DNA of 64,000 bases from Halobacillus naozhouensis. Lineage in GTDB: Bacteria > Bacillota > Bacilli > Bacillales > Halobacillaceae. The notes beneath the pieces were generated by a model. That model did no database searches, was not told where the DNA came from, and saw nothing but the letters and a program-made list of their open reading frames with translations. The stretch spans positions 496,001 to 560,000 of the forward strand of contig NZ_CP121671.1 of the NCBI RefSeq assembly GCF_029714185.1, read 5' to 3'. Below are positions 1 through 9,028 of the stretch, one piece after another; position 1 is the first letter of the stretch, and every line of letters starts with the position of its first letter. The position numbers and the translations under genes are program-made.

Positions 1-1
1 C

Positions 2-682
2 GGTGAGGAAGGAATCGGTCCAATACGGCCTCCTAGTAACATGCAATATCAGATTTATCCTTTTGACACCATTCGTATCATCATAGAGAAATATAGAAAT
101 GAGCTGATCATTGTAGATACAGGCCGTTCGACTACCTTGGCAACTGCATTTATTCTATTTCCCGATGAAATAAATAGGGTTAATTCCTTTTATGTAATGG
201 GCGGGGCATTTTTTGTTCCAGGTAACGTAACGGCACTAGCGGAAGCAAATTTCTATGGAGATCCGACTTCATCTAACTATGTTCTTAAGTTTGCACATAA
301 CCTGACGATAACTCCGTTAAATGTCACTCAATTCGCCATTATCACTCCGGATATCGTAGACACCATTTCCAAAAACGAGAAAAACGTCTATGCTTCCATG
401 ATGGCGCCGGTCTTTGAGTATTACTACGAATTTTATAAAAAAAGTGTACCAGGTATATTAGGTGCACCTATTCACGATCTTCTCACTATTATACTCGTTA
501 AAAATCCTACTATTGTTGATTACATATACTATGATGCAAATGTTGTAGAGGGTATAGAAGCAAGAGGACAATCCTATATTGACCTTCGACCAACAAGTAA
601 ACCAGGAAAAACGGGTATTGCCACCACACTTTATTACGAAGCATTTATAGAAGAATTTAGTAAGGTGATGTTGCCGGAATGA
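2..682 (+). CDS. Nucleoside hydrolase, C-terminal part (cut by window edge)
   Basis: The reading frame is open from base 2 and the start codon lies outside the window; the first internal Met is at base 41. About 226 residues are visible of a family usually near 310. The segment GNVTALAEANFYGDP, the ITPLNVT stretch and the late GAPIHDLLTI segment, which holds the active-site histidine, match inosine/uridine-preferring nucleoside hydrolases. These enzymes split ribonucleosides into base and ribose. The N-terminal DxD-type calcium site cannot be checked here. The family call is fairly sure; substrate preference is not readable. Confidence 0.85.
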   Translation, partial: GEEGIGPIRPPSNMQYQIYPFDTIRIIIEKYRNELIIVDTGRSTTLATAFILFPDEINRVNSFYVMGGAFFVPGNVTALAEANFYGDPTSSNYVLKFAHNLTITPLNVTQFAIITPDIVDTISKNEKNVYASMMAPVFEYYYEFYKKSVPGILGAPIHDLLTIILVKNPTIVDYIYYDANVVEGIEARGQSYIDLRPTSKPGKTGIATTLYYEAFIEEFSKVMLPE

Positions 683-739
683 TAGGGTGTTTATTGATCC
701 ATTTTATTAACGGTATTGCCTTGAAATTATGCGCTACTC

Positions 740-790
740 GAAAGCCCGTTTTCTCCTAATTTATATAACGAGAATGGGCTTTCTTTATTT
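740..790. terminator. Terminator between converging genes
   Basis: GAAAGCCC and GGGCTTTC arms, extended by TTTTCTC and GAGAA, enclose an AT-rich loop and are followed by TTTATTTT. The hairpin lies between the nucleoside hydrolase (+) and the DUF3231 gene (-), so it can serve both. Confidence 0.75.
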
Positions 791-833
791 TTCGTTATTT
801 TAAAGCGCTGGGTTAAATAGTGAAACGCCAGAA

Positions 834-1856
834 TCATTCTGTATCTTTTGATTTAGTAAGTTTTTGCTTATCTATTGTTCCAGGTGGCTGTTCTAACCAT
901 CTATTTTTAATCATGAGGTCGGCGCCATCCTTCGCATATCGAGCGATTTCTATGGATAAGCGTTCATAATTTACCATAAGGTCGTTTCTTTGACTTGCAG
1001 CTGCTGCGGTCGCGTAATTCCCAGTTCCAGCCCCACTTAATAAACCCATATGAAATAAAGTTAATTTATCTGAGAATGGTGGGGTAGTTGAGTCTGTAAT
1101 ACTAACATCCGATGAGGCAGGGGGCTGTATGTTATTATTCATAAGTGCTTTTGTAAAGATTTCAACATGTTTTTTTGAAATATCTGCCCCTCTTAACATC
1201 CATTTTTGAACCTGTTCATTCGGTGAAGTTTGAGCAAAACTAAGGGCTAGTTTAGTTCCTATCATGTTAGTTTGAGTGTTCATGAACAAATGAGATATTT
1301 CAATTGAATTTAACGGCCGTTGGTTACCGAGAAGAGAAAATCCATTTATATATTTTTTTGAGTCTACAAAGTCCGTTCTAGTTGGATAGGCAATATAAGG
1401 TGCTCTAACAAATAAACCTTTTGAAAGGAGTACGTCTGTACTATTGTCGTATAGATCAGACGTTTCTTGCAGTCCTTCCATAAAATAAGCTCGTATATCT
1501 TTTCGGGCACTCATAGCGATAAAACTGCTGTAGGCAAGTAATCCAACCTTAGCCATATGGTTGATGTAATTTAGCATGAACATGTCTGTATAAAGCCTAG
1601 GGGCATTTAAATTTAAATCCTCCTTTTTTGTAAAACCTGTCGGCAATGGTATATTTTCAATTTGAAATATACTTGTTAGCTTTTTTATGTGTGCAGATGA
1701 AATGTCATAAGCAAACTGAACAATAGGTCGAATTTCGTCGTCCTCTACATGTTTGAGAAAATACTTTAAAATACATTTGGACATGCTATCATTCATATAA
1801 GAAGTCCAAACAGAACTTATTTCAGAAGAAGTTAGCTTCGTACGATTTTCAGTCAT
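834..1856 (-). CDS. DUF3231 family protein
   Basis: This 340-residue protein has the two-repeat, mostly helical layout of DUF3231 proteins, which are common in spore formers and have no settled function. Each half carries a helix set of the form 'SMSKCILKYFLKHVED.EI' or 'IGTKLALSFAQTSPNEQVQ', like a ferritin-like bundle. The start at 1856 is preceded by GGAGGAAC. The gene is divergent from the germinant receptor operon. No signal peptide or membrane helix is evident. A spore or stress role is only suggested by family distribution. Confidence 0.8.
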   Translation of the reverse strand: MTENRTKLTSSEISSVWTSYMNDSMSKCILKYFLKHVEDDEIRPIVQFAYDISSAHIKKLTSIFQIENIPLPTGFTKKEDLNLNAPRLYTDMFMLNYINHMAKVGLLAYSSFIAMSARKDIRAYFMEGLQETSDLYDNSTDVLLSKGLFVRAPYIAYPTRTDFVDSKKYINGFSLLGNQRPLNSIEISHLFMNTQTNMIGTKLALSFAQTSPNEQVQKWMLRGADISKKHVEIFTKALMNNNIQPPASSDVSITDSTTPPFSDKLTLFHMGLLSGAGTGNYATAAAASQRNDLMVNYERLSIEIARYAKDGADLMIKNRWLEQPPGTIDKQKLTKSKDTE

Positions 1857-1932
1857 AATTAAGTTCCTCCAAAGAATATTTTTTAGGTATGGATTTATTC
1901 TTTACGAAAAACTCATTAATATTATGGCAGAG

Positions 1933-1964
1933 GCTAGGGTAGGTTTACCCCTAGCTTTTCTTTT
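1933..1964 (+). terminator. Hairpin plus T-run between divergent genes
   Basis: GCTAGGGT and ACCCCTAGC arms are followed by TTTTCTTTT on the + strand. The hairpin lies in the 233-base gap between the divergent DUF3231 and gerA-type genes, so no annotated upstream gene needs it. It could end a short transcript or act as a leader attenuator. Confidence 0.45.
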
Positions 1965-2089
1965 GCCAAGATTGATGACCATCGCAGCGATTTTGGATTG
2001 TAAAGAAAGGTTTTTAACTTCTGAATTTTAAATACCGGGAATAATTAACCTCTTTTATGAAAAACTAATTTTCAAAGGAGGTGCGGTAG

Positions 2090-3667
2090 ATGAGTAGATC
2101 TCTCCCAAACAACAAGGATAATGAGCAATTAAACACTGAAACTTCTTCTATTCTGCTATCTTTGTCTCTTGAGTCAAACCTCTCTATGTTAAAAGAGACA
2201 TTTACTTCATGTGACGACATCGTCTTTCGCAAAGCGCAATTCGGTAATCAATCTGGTTGCCTAGTTTACTTATCTGAAATGATCAACAATCAGACATTGT
2301 TTGAAATAGAAAAAGGGCTCTCTTCTTCTTCAGTCCCTCATACCCAGCAGGGTTCAAAAGAATCCTTCACCGAACTTATTCGCCGTCACTTCCCATTAAG
2401 TAGTATGGATGAATCAGACAATTCTCAATTCATCATTAAAAAAATTTTGGCAGGACAAATTATTCTTCTAGTTGATGGAATAGATCATGTTTTTTTGTTC
2501 AGTTCAAATAACCAAACAAGTAGAAGAGTGACAGAGTCAGATAATGAGCGGACTGTTCGGGGGCCAAAAGAAGGGTTCGTCGAAAACATTCATACAAATT
2601 TGCAGTTAATCCGTCAGAAAATACAAACACCTGTTTTAAAGGTGAAATATTTAACCCTTGGCAGACAAACAAATACACAAATAAGCGTTGTGTATATGAA
2701 AGGGATCGCGGATGAGGAAATCGTAAATGAGGTACAACGTCGATTGACCGATATTGACATTGATGGGGTGTTGGACAGTCATTATATAGAATCGATGATA
2801 AAGGATTCCCCGAGGTCCCCTTTTCCCACTGTTTTTAGCACAGAACGTCCTGATCGTGTCTGTGGCGGGTTGTTAGATGGGAAGGTAGCCATTCTTACGG
2901 ATGGTACACCCTCTGCTTTAACGGCACCTGCGATGTTTGTCGAGTTTCTTCATTCAAGCGAAGATTATTATGACAGCTCCTTAATCGCAACAATTATTCG
3001 CTGGGTACGTTTTTTAGGGCTTTTCGTCATTTTAATTCTTCCAGCATTTTTTGTGGGGATGACCATGTTTCATCAAGACTTATTACAGACACCTTTTCTA
3101 ATGAGGATTGTCGCCAATCGGGAGGCCTTGCCGTACCCTGTGTTAGTCGAAGGCATTTTTATGCTGCTGACATATGAACTAATTCGGGAGGCAGGGTTAC
3201 GAATGCCGAAAATATTCGGTGGTCCTGTGGTAACCATTTTAGGACTCGTGTTAATAGGGCAAGCTGCGGTACAAGCAGGGATTATTGGTCCCGTGATGGC
3301 AATTGTCGTTTCAGTAACGGCTTTAACGTCCTTTATTTTACCTAATTATGAATTTCATCAAATTATACGCTTTTGTGGTATTCCCATACTGTTATTGGCA
3401 GGACTTTTTGGTTTTATGGGGATCATTGTCGGCCTGATGTTTGGGTTAACTCATCTCGTCAGCTTACGTTCCTTTGGTGTCCCTTACTTTTCACCCGTTT
3501 CCCCTGCAAGAAAAGAGGGATGGAAAGACGTATTTATGCGGGCACCATGGTGGGCAATGGATACCCGTACGCCGGGCCTTGGAGTGGATAATGTTGACCG
3601 TACAGGGAAGGATAATATCTCCAAACCTCCAAAAACTGGTGAGGAGGATCGTCATGAGGAAAAATAA
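2090..3667 (+). CDS. Spore germinant receptor, GerA-type A subunit
   Basis: The product (525 residues) is the A subunit of a GerA-family germinant receptor in the inner spore membrane. A hydrophilic N-terminal domain of about 300 residues is followed by hydrophobic segments. The conserved region around residues 340-440 includes MRIVANREALPYPVLVEG, LIREAGLRMPK, GGPVVTILGLVLIG and AAVQAGI. A strong AAAGGAGG precedes the start. The gene heads the order A, C, small protein, B; the C subunit start overlaps its end by 14 bases. The germinant is not readable from sequence. Expression in the forespore (sigma G) is expected for the family, but I did not identify a promoter. Confidence 0.93.
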   Translation: MSRSLPNNKDNEQLNTETSSILLSLSLESNLSMLKETFTSCDDIVFRKAQFGNQSGCLVYLSEMINNQTLFEIEKGLSSSSVPHTQQGSKESFTELIRRHFPLSSMDESDNSQFIIKKILAGQIILLVDGIDHVFLFSSNNQTSRRVTESDNERTVRGPKEGFVENIHTNLQLIRQKIQTPVLKVKYLTLGRQTNTQISVVYMKGIADEEIVNEVQRRLTDIDIDGVLDSHYIESMIKDSPRSPFPTVFSTERPDRVCGGLLDGKVAILTDGTPSALTAPAMFVEFLHSSEDYYDSSLIATIIRWVRFLGLFVILILPAFFVGMTMFHQDLLQTPFLMRIVANREALPYPVLVEGIFMLLTYELIREAGLRMPKIFGGPVVTILGLVLIGQAAVQAGIIGPVMAIVVSVTALTSFILPNYEFHQIIRFCGIPILLLAGLFGFMGIIVGLMFGLTHLVSLRSFGVPYFSPVSPARKEGWKDVFMRAPWWAMDTRTPGLGVDNVDRTGKDNISKPPKTGEEDRHEEK

Positions 3668-4946
3668 GCCTTTCAAATGGACACGTCTATTTCAAGCGCT
3701 AGTACTACTTGTAATGGTTTTATCACTTTCAGGGTGTTGGGATGCGGATGAAATCAATAACCTTTCCACGATCAATCTCATCGGAATTGATGAAACGGAT
3801 TCCGGCCAAGTTGAGGTAACAGCTGTCATTGTTAAACCCCATACCCTTTTTTCAGAAACCGCTGTTGCTGGCAATGAACAAAATAAGTTTCTGATTGAAA
3901 CAACAACAGGTAAAAGCATTCTTGAAGCGCTAGGTAATTTATCAAGTACCATTTCTGAAAAAGTTTACTTTGGACACGTCAATGCGATCGTGTTTGGAGA
4001 ACGGGCAGCACGTGAAAGGATGGTATCCTCCTTAGATTTTTTCAAAAGACAAACCGGTTTTCGTCCAAGTACTAAGTTACTGGTAACCAGAGGAACCGCA
4101 TCACAATTGGTCAAAACGATGCCTCAGTTCAATGTAACACTAGGGATGGAACTGGACGATTTAGTACTTTCAAACCGGTATGCTACTACGGCTATGGTGA
4201 AGGACATTAGTCAATTTATGAAGGCACTTTCCAGTAATACAACGGACCCAATTACAGGTGTCATCAGTGCAGCCGAAAAGCAAGGAATAGAAATAGGAAA
4301 GAATGAAAAGGAAACAAAAAAGCAGTCTGATACTGAAAAAAGTGAAGCAACAGCCAATACAATTGAAAAAAATCAAAAAGATATACCAAAGGTACTAAGT
4401 CTAAAAGGTACCGCCGCGTTTAAGGGTGGGCAATTGCAAGGTTTTCTCGATGAACGGGAAACACGTGGACTACTATGGGTAAAAGGAGAACTCCAAGATG
4501 AAATTGTTGTTTTAAGCTGTGGAGAAAACAACAATGAAACAGTTACCTTAAATATCACAAACTCAAAATCGAAATTCACACCTGAACTATCTGGCGGAAC
4601 AACCAAGATAGGTGTAGATATTCAAGTTGAGGCCGACATCGGTCAATTGACTTGTCCTGATTTCAACGTTAATACCGATCAAATTGACCGTTTAAATCAA
4701 CACCTTGAGAGAGTGGTTGTACAAGATGTTACCAGTGTGTTGAGCAAGGCGAAGAACCACTGGCAAACGGACATTTTTGGATTCGGTCAATCTTTTTATC
4801 GAAACTACCCGAACAAGTGGGAACAAATAGCTCCTCTTTGGAGAAACGGCCTGTTAAAGAATACGGAAGTAGATTTAAAAGTCTCGGCAAATATATCTCG
4901 ATATGGACTGCTTAAAGATCCAATCAGAGCGAATGAGGGGGAGTAA
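3654..4946 (+). CDS. Spore germinant receptor, GerC-type lipoprotein subunit
   Basis: The start is placed at 3654, behind GAGGAGG, giving 430 residues that begin MRKNKPFKW. The frame stays open farther upstream, but that part lies inside the A gene. A signal peptide ends in a lipobox, LSLSGC, so Cys is the lipidated residue anchoring the protein to the inner spore membrane. The following GCWDADEIN is the usual GerC N-terminus. A low-complexity charged stretch around residues 215-245 (rich in K, E and T) is longer than in many GerC proteins and probably forms a linker. It acts with the neighbouring A and B subunits. Confidence 0.93.
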   Translation: MRKNKPFKWTRLFQALVLLVMVLSLSGCWDADEINNLSTINLIGIDETDSGQVEVTAVIVKPHTLFSETAVAGNEQNKFLIETTTGKSILEALGNLSSTISEKVYFGHVNAIVFGERAARERMVSSLDFFKRQTGFRPSTKLLVTRGTASQLVKTMPQFNVTLGMELDDLVLSNRYATTAMVKDISQFMKALSSNTTDPITGVISAAEKQGIEIGKNEKETKKQSDTEKSEATANTIEKNQKDIPKVLSLKGTAAFKGGQLQGFLDERETRGLLWVKGELQDEIVVLSCGENNNETVTLNITNSKSKFTPELSGGTTKIGVDIQVEADIGQLTCPDFNVNTDQIDRLNQHLERVVVQDVTSVLSKAKNHWQTDIFGFGQSFYRNYPNKWEQIAPLWRNGLLKNTEVDLKVSANISRYGLLKDPIRANEGE

Positions 4947-4949
4947 CAG

Positions 4950-5159
4950 GTGAATAGTTTATTATGTTTACTTCTTGTAGTGTTGATTGTACTGACCACA
5001 GGCACCCATATCCATTTTGTATGGAAAAGAAACCATTATAAAATGTTAGCTGCCCAACTTGGGATCATTAGTCTCACGATTATTCTAAGCATACTGGCGA
5101 TTTATGATCTTTCTGATCCTTCCATATCTAAATTATTAAATATGTTGAGCCCCTTGTAG
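4950..5159 (+). CDS. Small two-helix protein of germinant receptor operon (D subunit-like)
   Basis: A GTG start 3 bases after the C gene stop gives 69 residues, with GAGGGGGAG as ribosome binding site. There are two hydrophobic helices, roughly residues 3-22 and 33-52, with a charged loop WKRNHYK between them. Some gerA-family operons carry such small two-helix D proteins that modulate germination, and the position between the C and B genes supports this. The assignment rests on size, topology and place, not on a motif. Confidence 0.7.
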   Translation: MNSLLCLLLVVLIVLTTGTHIHFVWKRNHYKMLAAQLGIISLTIILSILAIYDLSDPSISKLLNMLSPL

Positions 5160-5182
5160 GAAAAGAAACGGAGGTACCAACC

Positions 5183-6292
5183 ATGATTGAAAAAGGCAGA
5201 ATAAGTAATATTCAGGCAGCCATGTTGGCCATTACATCCTTAACGATCGTTGGGCACTTAATTTTGTTAACCTTAGTCCTCCAACAAAGCGGACGGGATG
5301 GCTGGATTGCAGCTATTGGAGGCGCCATTTTGGGGTTGATTGGGATTATTACATTGGTGAAACTATCTCGGTATTTCCCAGGTCTAACATTAATTGAGAT
5401 TTTATTTCAACATTTCTCGTGGCCGGGTAAAATTATCGGGGTGCTTTATCTGGTTTATTTTTTCATTATGGTTACTTTGGGGACGAGATTGTTTGCTGAA
5501 GCGTTTAAAAAAGTCATGGATGAAACACCAATGTGGGCGTTTGTTACGGTTATTCTGCTCTTGACAACATATATTGTGTATCTGGGGTTAGAAACCTTGG
5601 GGAGACTCAATCAAATTATGCTCCCGGTTTTAGTAATTATAGCAATGGCAGTGGTTTTCCTTACCATGGGTGAAAAAAAGGATTATACAAATTTATTACC
5701 AATCATGGGAGATGGGCTGATGCCTGTTACTGTAGGTTCCCTATCGGTAATGGGTTGGTTCGGTGAGTTTGTGATTTTGGGCATGATCCTCCCCTATGTT
5801 CAACGACCGGAAAAATTGGTTAAAACAGGCGTTGGGGTAGCCGTTGTTACCTTAATCTTTTTTCTAGGTCCTATCACTGGCCCTGTAGCTTTATTCGGTG
5901 CCGAACAGGCTGCGAAGATGTCCTTACCAACCTATTCAGAGGTCCGTTATATCGAAGCTGGAAATGTCATCAATCGCTTTGATGCTATTGCGGTAATCTT
6001 ATGGACGGTCGGTCTAATGATTAGAATATCGCTATTTTTCTACGGACTAAGCTTAGGATTAGCCCAGGCTCTTCGACTAAATACATACCGACCTTTAGTT
6101 ATTCCATTAGCCTGGTTGATTGGAGTAGGGTCCATTCTATTTGCCAGTAACTACCCAGAACTGAATGAATTTCTCTTTAAATCCTATGTCCCTCTCAATA
6201 TTTTGATGGGTGCTGTTATACCTTTAACGTTGTTCATATTGGGTTTAATGAGATTTAAAAATAGCAGGAATCAAAATGGTTTAAGTGGTTAA
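5183..6292 (+). CDS. Spore germinant receptor, GerB-type permease subunit
   Basis: The product (369 residues) has about ten membrane helices and belongs to the endospore branch of the amino acid/polyamine/organocation transporter superfamily. The N-terminus KGRISNIQAAMLAI and the central FGEFVILGMILPYVQRPEK segment are typical of GerAB/GerKB proteins. In GerA receptors this subunit binds the germinant. GGAGGTACC precedes the start. It is the last gene of the operon. The ligand cannot be inferred. Confidence 0.93.
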   Translation: MIEKGRISNIQAAMLAITSLTIVGHLILLTLVLQQSGRDGWIAAIGGAILGLIGIITLVKLSRYFPGLTLIEILFQHFSWPGKIIGVLYLVYFFIMVTLGTRLFAEAFKKVMDETPMWAFVTVILLLTTYIVYLGLETLGRLNQIMLPVLVIIAMAVVFLTMGEKKDYTNLLPIMGDGLMPVTVGSLSVMGWFGEFVILGMILPYVQRPEKLVKTGVGVAVVTLIFFLGPITGPVALFGAEQAAKMSLPTYSEVRYIEAGNVINRFDAIAVILWTVGLMIRISLFFYGLSLGLAQALRLNTYRPLVIPLAWLIGVGSILFASNYPELNEFLFKSYVPLNILMGAVIPLTLFILGLMRFKNSRNQNGLSG

Positions 6293-6394
6293 AATGACAT
6301 TAACCATACCGCCAAAATTAAAGGGTTTTTCAATCATGAGGAGACAAACTTAAACAAATCGAGTGTTCCTAAAAAAGGAATACTTGTAAATATA

Positions 6395-6423
6395 TTGACT
6401 TGTGGTAGATTATCCTATATATT
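6395..6423 (+). promoter_or_regulatory. Promoter of the T-box/thrS transcript
   Basis: TTGACT at 6395-6400 and TATATT at 6418-6423 are separated by 17 bases, a good sigma A match. The first T-box leader begins just downstream. Confidence 0.75.
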
Positions 6424-6429
6424 AGGATG

Positions 6430-6695
6430 AAATTAAAACATGGCGATGACAAGGACATGAGTCATTCTTAACGGTTTACAGAGAGGGAAGGCAAGGCTGG
6501 AAACTTCCTAACGCTGTGGAATAGCTTACCCCCTTAGAGCAGTATTGGTGAACAAAAGTAATCAATACCGTAGGTGCTACGATACAGCAATATGAAGCCA
6601 TTACCTTTTAATTAGGTGGTGGAAATCTGGGTGGAACCACGAGACCGCACACACTCGTCCCTTTTGTTGAGGGATGAATGTGTGTTTTTTATTTT
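6430..6695 (+). promoter_or_regulatory. T-box riboswitch 1 (threonyl-tRNA)
   Basis: The leader has the AGAGAGGGAAG stem I element and the exact T-box sequence TGGGTGGAACCACG at 6628-6641. It ends with a terminator whose arms are ACACACTCGTCCC and GGGATGAATGTGTG, followed by TTTTTT. The stretch CTTACCCCC near 6525-6533 contains ACC (6528-6530), a likely threonine specifier codon given the downstream gene. Uncharged tRNA would stabilise the antiterminator. The specifier call is inference, since I did not fold stem I. Confidence 0.9.
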
Positions 6696-6714
6696 AATTT
6701 TATACAAGTAATGC

Positions 6715-6962
6715 AATGAAAAGGACATGAGTTATTTTTAACGGTTTACAGAGAGGGAAGACACGGCTGAAAACTTCCTAATGCTGCGGAAAAACTTACC
6801 CCCTTAGAGCAGTACTGGTGAAAACACAGTAATCGGTACCGTAGAAGCTACGATATAGCTTAAACAAAGCCATCATGATTTTAGGATATGATGGGAAGTT
6901 GGGTGGAACCACGAGTTATGATACACGCTCGTCCCTATTTTAGGGATGGCGTGTTTTTTTAT
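6715..6962 (+). promoter_or_regulatory. T-box riboswitch 2 (threonyl-tRNA), in tandem
   Basis: A second full T-box leader follows the first. It shares ACATGAGT, the ACGGTTTACAGAGAGGGAAG block, CTTACCCCCTTAGAGCAG (ACC at 6798-6800) and the T-box TGGGTGGAACCACG at 6900-6913. Its terminator arms are ACACGCTCGTCCCT and AGGGATGGCGTGT, followed by TTTTTTT. Transcription into thrS must pass both terminators, which should sharpen the response to threonine starvation. Confidence 0.9.
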
Positions 6963-6985
6963 ATCCTAAAAAGGAGTGTTGATTT

Positions 6986-8914
6986 ATGAAACAAGAAGAA
7001 GTTGTAATCAAGTTTCCAGACGGAAATGAAAAACAGTTTCCAAAGGGTATTAGCTTAGAGCAAATCGCAGACTCCATTAGTCCAAGTTTAAGAAAGAAAT
7101 CTTTGGCAGGTAAAGTTAACGGGACATTGTATGACCTTAAGAGAAGTATTGGTAAAGATGCTGAAATAGAGTTATTGGATATAAGTTCTTCGGCTGGTAT
7201 CGAGATTATGAGGCATACAACCGCGCACGTATTAGCACAAGCTGTTAAACGTCTGTATGGAAACATTCATTTAGGTGTTGGACCCGTCATCGAAAATGGT
7301 TTTTACTATGATATTGATGTAGAGCATAGCATTACAATGGATGAGCTAGTTAAAATCGAAAAAGAGATGAGTAATATCATCTCAGAAAATCTTGAGGTTG
7401 AACGTAAAGAAGTCTCACGTAAAGAGGCAATGGAGATCTTTACACATGATCCTTTAAAATTAGAACTGTTAGAGGATATTCCACAAGAAGATATGGTTAC
7501 AGTATACCGTCAAGGGGAGTTTTTTGATTTATGTCGGGGTCCCCATTTGCCTGTTACACGATTTATCAAAGCTTTTAAGCTAACTCATGTTTCTGGGGCT
7601 TACTGGAGAGGGGATAGCCAAAATAAAGTGCTTCAGCGTATATATGGCGTGGCTTTTGCTTCAAAAGAAGAACAGGCTGAATATTTTCGCTTTGTTGAAG
7701 AAGCAAACAAAAGAAATCATCGGAAATTAGGGAAGGAACTAGAGTTATTTATGTTTTCAGAAGAAGCACCTGGAATGCCTTTTTATTTAGCCAATGGTCA
7801 ACTTATTCGAAATGAATTAGAGTCCTTTTTAAGGGATTTGCAGCATTCATATAATTATAAAGAAGTACGTACACCAATAATGATGAACCAACGGCTATGG
7901 GAACAGTCAGGTCATTGGAACCATTACAAAGAAAATATGTACTTTTCTGAAGTAGATGATCAAAAGTTTGCCTTAAAGCCAATGAACTGTCCCGGACATA
8001 TGCTTATTTTTAAGGATAAACTTCATTCCTATCGGGATCTCCCTATTCGGATGGCTGAGTTTGGGCAAGTTCATCGACATGAATTCAGCGGGGCCTTGAA
8101 TGGTATGTTACGAGTACGTACATTTTGTCAGGACGATGCCCATATCTTTGTAACACCAGATCAAATAGAACAGGAAATCACAGAAGCTTTAACATTAATT
8201 GATTACGTGTACAGTACATTTGGGTTTAGTTATGAAATTGAACTCTCAACAAGACCAAGTCATTTCATGGGGGATGAGCTGTTGTGGGATAAAGCAGAGG
8301 GCGCCCTAAAGAATGTCTTAAACGAACTTAACTATAACTTTAAAATCAACAAAGGTGATGGAGCATTTTATGGTCCGAAAATTGATATCCATATTAAAGA
8401 TGCACTTAAGAGAAGTCATCAATGTGCTACAGTCCAACTAGATTTTCAAATGCCGGAGAAATTTGACTTATCTTATGTGGATGAGAGCAACGAAAAAAGC
8501 CGTCCAGTTGTTATTCATCGTGCTGTCTTTGGGTCCATTGATCGTTTTCTAGGTATCTTAATTGAGCATTTCGGCGGTGCATTTCCTACTTGGTTAGCAC
8601 CTGTTCAAGTAAAAGTAATAGGTGTATCCAATAAAGCTCATAAGGAATATGCAGACGAGGTTACACAACGGTTGAAACAAGAAGGAATACGAGTGGAACA
8701 TGACTTACGCGAGGAAAAGCTCGGTTATAAAATGAGAGAAGCTCAAATTAAAAAGGTGCCAAATATTCTTGTAGTGGGGGACCAAGAACGTGAGAATCAT
8801 ACTGTAAATGTAAGAAAATACGGACAAGAAGGGTCGGAAGAAGTTCAAATAGATGAGTTTATCTCTAGTCTGAAAAAATCTATTAATAATAAATGGCTGA
8901 ACGAAGGTGTATAG
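6986..8914 (+). CDS. thrS: Threonyl-tRNA synthetase
   Basis: The enzyme joins threonine to its tRNA in the cytoplasm. The 642-residue length is normal. Domains in order: an N-terminal TGS domain (residues 1-65), the editing domain with RHTTAHVLAQA (HxxxH zinc site, near residue 73), the class II catalytic core with MNCPGHM and HRHEFSGALNGMLRVR, then the C-terminal anticodon-binding domain. AAAAGGAG precedes the ATG. It is controlled by the two T-box leaders upstream. B. subtilis has two such genes (thrS and the T-box-tandem thrZ); by leader layout this copy could correspond to either. Confidence 0.97.
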   Translation: MKQEEVVIKFPDGNEKQFPKGISLEQIADSISPSLRKKSLAGKVNGTLYDLKRSIGKDAEIELLDISSSAGIEIMRHTTAHVLAQAVKRLYGNIHLGVGPVIENGFYYDIDVEHSITMDELVKIEKEMSNIISENLEVERKEVSRKEAMEIFTHDPLKLELLEDIPQEDMVTVYRQGEFFDLCRGPHLPVTRFIKAFKLTHVSGAYWRGDSQNKVLQRIYGVAFASKEEQAEYFRFVEEANKRNHRKLGKELELFMFSEEAPGMPFYLANGQLIRNELESFLRDLQHSYNYKEVRTPIMMNQRLWEQSGHWNHYKENMYFSEVDDQKFALKPMNCPGHMLIFKDKLHSYRDLPIRMAEFGQVHRHEFSGALNGMLRVRTFCQDDAHIFVTPDQIEQEITEALTLIDYVYSTFGFSYEIELSTRPSHFMGDELLWDKAEGALKNVLNELNYNFKINKGDGAFYGPKIDIHIKDALKRSHQCATVQLDFQMPEKFDLSYVDESNEKSRPVVIHRAVFGSIDRFLGILIEHFGGAFPTWLAPVQVKVIGVSNKAHKEYADEVTQRLKQEGIRVEHDLREEKLGYKMREAQIKKVPNILVVGDQERENHTVNVRKYGQEGSEEVQIDEFISSLKKSINNKWLNEGV

Positions 8915-8967
8915 TGTCTAAGTTCTGGTCAGCTATTAAAAGACTATATGATTATTCAGTTGGACGA

Positions 8968-9001
8968 TATGGCGCTATTCTGGAATAAGAATTGCGCCAT
9001 A
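8968..9001. repeat. Hairpin repeat element, copy 1
   Basis: TATGGCGC and GCGCCATA arms enclose ATTCTGGAATAAGAAT, itself partly self-complementary. No T-run follows, so it is a weak terminator at best. A related sequence lies at 9923-9957. Confidence 0.5.
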
Positions 9002-9028
9002 AGGTCGTATTCAAGTAAATTTAATCGA

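Noticed and set aside
3474..3653. Upstream extension of the GerC-type lipoprotein frame
   Set aside because: The stretch lies within the A subunit gene in another frame. The start at 3654 has GAGGAGG and begins a proper lipoprotein signal peptide.
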